A stretch of DNA of 64,000 nt, taken from contig NZ_SJPM01000003.1 of NCBI RefSeq assembly GCF_007859915.1, positions 124,001 to 188,000 of the forward strand. The letters are read 5' to 3'. The DNA comes from Neorhodopirellula pilleata. Its GTDB lineage: Bacteria; Planctomycetota; Planctomycetia; Pirellulales; Pirellulaceae. The notes below the pieces were generated by a model, which did no database searches, was not told where the DNA came from, and saw only the letters and a program-made list of their open reading frames with translations. Both the position numbers and the translations under genes were made by a program. How positions within the stretch are numbered: the first letter of the stretch is position 1; every line of letters starts with the position of its first letter. This document shows, piece by piece, positions 62,552 through 64,000 of this stretch.

Positions 62552-63382
62552 CTAGCGTTTGCGAAGAATGAAAACCGCGTCGGTGAGGTCTTCGTCGATT
62601 TTGCGTGGTTCGCTCAGGTCGTAATCGAAGTCGTAGACGCCGGCGAGCTCCCAAACGTCGTCGACTCGGGCCAGCAACGCTTTGGCCTGTTTGGGCGTGT
62701 AGAGCCGCAGCGGAAATTCGCTGCGGACCCGCTCGACTCGCCCGTCGCGTTTGGTCGCTTTGATCGAAACCCGCAACGTCTCGCGGCGTTGACGACGTTC
62801 AAACCCCACCACTTTCAAGGTGACACTGACTTTCGTCCCGCCGTGGGTGGCCGTCCAGCGTTCGGTACATTCCGGATCGGCGTCCAGGGGGATGCAGTGG
62901 AACCCCAAAATGTAAATCCCGCCGGTTCGCAATGATTCGGCGACGCAGCGAAGGTGTTCGAGGGCGGATTCTTCGTCAAGCAAGTGGCGAAACGTGTTGA
63001 ACGTGCAAAAGGCGGCGTCGACCACAGGTCGGCAAACGTGCCGGGTCATGTCGCCGTTGATCAATTCGCACCCGTGGAGCTCGGGCGTTTTCCGCCGCGC
63101 CGACGTCGCCGATTTCACCGAGGCGGTGCGACGTTTCAGACGCTTCGACAGATACGCAAGCATTGATTCATTGTTGTCCAACCCGACGACTTGGTAGCCT
63201 TTGGCCGCCAAGGCCGCGACCAATCGTCCGCTTCCACACCCGGGTTCATAAAGTCGCTCGACCGGCCCGTCAACGAATCGCTCGAACGCCTCGCCAAAGA
63301 ATCGAACCTCGGCGGCCGTTTCGTCACGAAAGACCATGTCAAAGTATTGAGGTCGATCGTACCAGTCGATGGTGGGCTTCAT
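62552..63382 (-). CDS. Class I SAM-dependent methyltransferase
   Basis: 276 residues from the ATG at 63382 (MKPTIDWYDRPQYFDMVF). Motif I LYEPGCGSGRLVAALAAKGY, acidic VVGLDNNESML, and AAFCTFNTFRHLLDEESALE mark a Rossmann methyltransferase. The C-terminal strand part (WELAGVYDFDYDLSEPRKID) is the usual extension. Substrate unknown. The next 130 bases upstream show only possible promoter DNA before the MITE-like element. Confidence 0.88.
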   Translation of the reverse strand: MKPTIDWYDRPQYFDMVFRDETAAEVRFFGEAFERFVDGPVERLYEPGCGSGRLVAALAAKGYQVVGLDNNESMLAYLSKRLKRRTASVKSATSARRKTPELHGCELINGDMTRHVCRPVVDAAFCTFNTFRHLLDEESALEHLRCVAESLRTGGIYILGFHCIPLDADPECTERWTATHGGTKVSVTLKVVGFERRQRRETLRVSIKATKRDGRVERVRSEFPLRLYTPKQAKALLARVDDVWELAGVYDFDYDLSEPRKIDEDLTDAVFILRKR

Positions 63383-63514
63383 GGAAAACGAGATGGAGCA
63401 ATTAACGGAGATGGCCGCGAAGAAGGCGGGTGCGATTCGTGCAGTGAGAACGATACCGCAAAACAACCGCGGCGTGACGGGGGGCGTTTTCCACTCAACG
63501 CCACAGATCACACT

Positions 63515-63760
63515 AGTGCTTCGTCAAACCCTAAAAATAGGGTTAGTGAAGTGAGCCGACGGCGCTAGCGGGCTGTTGATTGAGTGCACGATTGGGCGTT
63601 TTCGTTTAACGGCAAGCCGCAGGCGTCTGCGTTCTCAAGCTCTGTCGCCTGCGGCTTGCCGTTAAACGATTAAATCAAAAACGCGCTAACCGCGGGCATT
63701 GCTCAACGCCCGACGTTAGCGCGTTCGGCTCACCCTAAAATTAGATTTTGACGAAGCACT
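63515..63760. mobile_element. MITE-like element of about 246 bp with long terminal inverted repeats
   Basis: The left end AGTGCTTCGTCAAA is the exact inverse of the right end TTTGACGAAGCACT. The similarity continues inward for about 50 bases on each side (CCTAAAAATAGGGT / ACCCTAAAATTAG; GTGAGCCGACGGCGCTA / CGTTAGCGCGTTCGGCTCAC). A central hairpin of CGTTTAACGGCAAGCCGCAG and CTGCGGCTTGCCGTTAAACG is nested inside. No ORF of note is inside. It lies between the methyltransferase and the redoxin gene. Confidence 0.75.
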
Positions 63761-63768
63761 CGGCGGAT

Positions 63769-64000
63769 CTATTCTGCTTCGGCCAACAACGTTCGGATGG
63801 ACTCTCGCATTTGTTGTTCACCGGGAGTTCCCTTCCAGTTCATTTCGCCCTGCCACCAGCGTCGAATGAATCCCTTCTTATCGATCAGATAGGTCGTCGG
63901 CCACATCGTGTTTCCCCACGTCCGCCAATTGTTAGATGCTTGATCGAACAAGACCGGGAACTTGAATCCGTCCGTTCGAGTCGCTGATGTCACTCGCTCG
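63769..64000 (-). CDS. Redoxin / TlpA-like protein, N-terminus beyond the right edge
   Basis: Only the C-terminal 77 residues are inside the window; the frame is open to base 64000. The sequence FKFPVLFDQASNNWRTWGNT followed by MWPTTYLIDKKGFIRRWWQG is typical of the last part of TlpA/AhpC-type redoxins (cis-Pro in MWPTTYLID). The active-site CxxC would be outside the window. Confidence 0.8.
   Translation of the reverse strand, partial: ERVTSATRTDGFKFPVLFDQASNNWRTWGNTMWPTTYLIDKKGFIRRWWQGEMNWKGTPGEQQMRESIRTLLAEAE

Overview
The window reads as chromosome of a planctomycete of the Rhodopirellula/Pirellulaceae type. I infer this from gene content and style, not from a marker-gene comparison. The content includes a formylglycine sulfatase, PQQ dehydrogenases of the cytochrome-inserted type, three Ser/Thr kinases, an ECF sigma factor paired with a kinase, an MfnB-type C1-cofactor gene, TadE/TadG-like secreted proteins and an AddAB-like recombination pair. 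It also has many GTG/TTG starts, convergent genes whose 3' ends overlap, and gaps filled with palindromic repeats. No rRNA, tRNA, CRISPR array, transposase gene or prophage was seen.

Layout. 1-8 kb: an exported protein cut by the left edge, a repeat-filled 1 kb gap, a PQQ dehydrogenase with an inserted cytochrome c, a membrane protein of unknown function, an SDR oxidoreductase and a sulfatase. 8-14 kb: an apparent operon mnmA, small protein, nucleotidyltransferase, mutL, divergent from prfB (with its programmed +1 frameshift), a FliL-like protein and slyX. 14-19 kb: a minus-strand operon of NhaP-type antiporter, membrane protein, flippase-like LPG-synthase homologue and GNAT. 19-29 kb: a YacP-type NYN nuclease, truA, kinase plus FHA protein plus polysaccharide flippase, RNase D, mfnB, a Uma2 protein and a second kinase translationally coupled to a stand-alone TOPRIM protein. 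29-38 kb: a Tad-like trio with a vWA protein, an orphan ribose-type ABC permease with a large insertion, a diguanylate cyclase, glutamate dehydrogenase, aquaporin and a Nudix hydrolase. 38-44 kb: Fur-box-controlled feoAB, then a zinc-finger kinase and its ECF sigma factor. 44-51.5 kb: the most unusual stretch, with an O-methyltransferase, a FeeM-like GNAT acyltransferase, a short adenylate-forming-enzyme-like protein, an XRE-HTH/GNAT fusion and a large NACHT-like NTPase behind a nested hairpin leader. 51.5-64 kb: a membrane protein with a degenerate metzincin motif, an AddB/AddA pair with only one visible nuclease, a TlpA-TPR lipoprotein, YifB/ComM, a small lipoprotein, a methyltransferase, a MITE-like element and the end of a redoxin.

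How genes work together. The kinase/FHA, kinase/TOPRIM and kinase/ECF pairs suggest three separate phospho-signalling modules. FeoA and FeoB share one iron-regulated transcript. AddB and AddA overlap by 4 bases and should form one helicase-nuclease. The best candidate for an undescribed system is 45.4-51.5 kb, where an acyltransferase, a ligase-like protein, a regulator with its own GNAT-like domain and an NTPase lie together. Functions are assigned from motifs read by eye; no database search was run.
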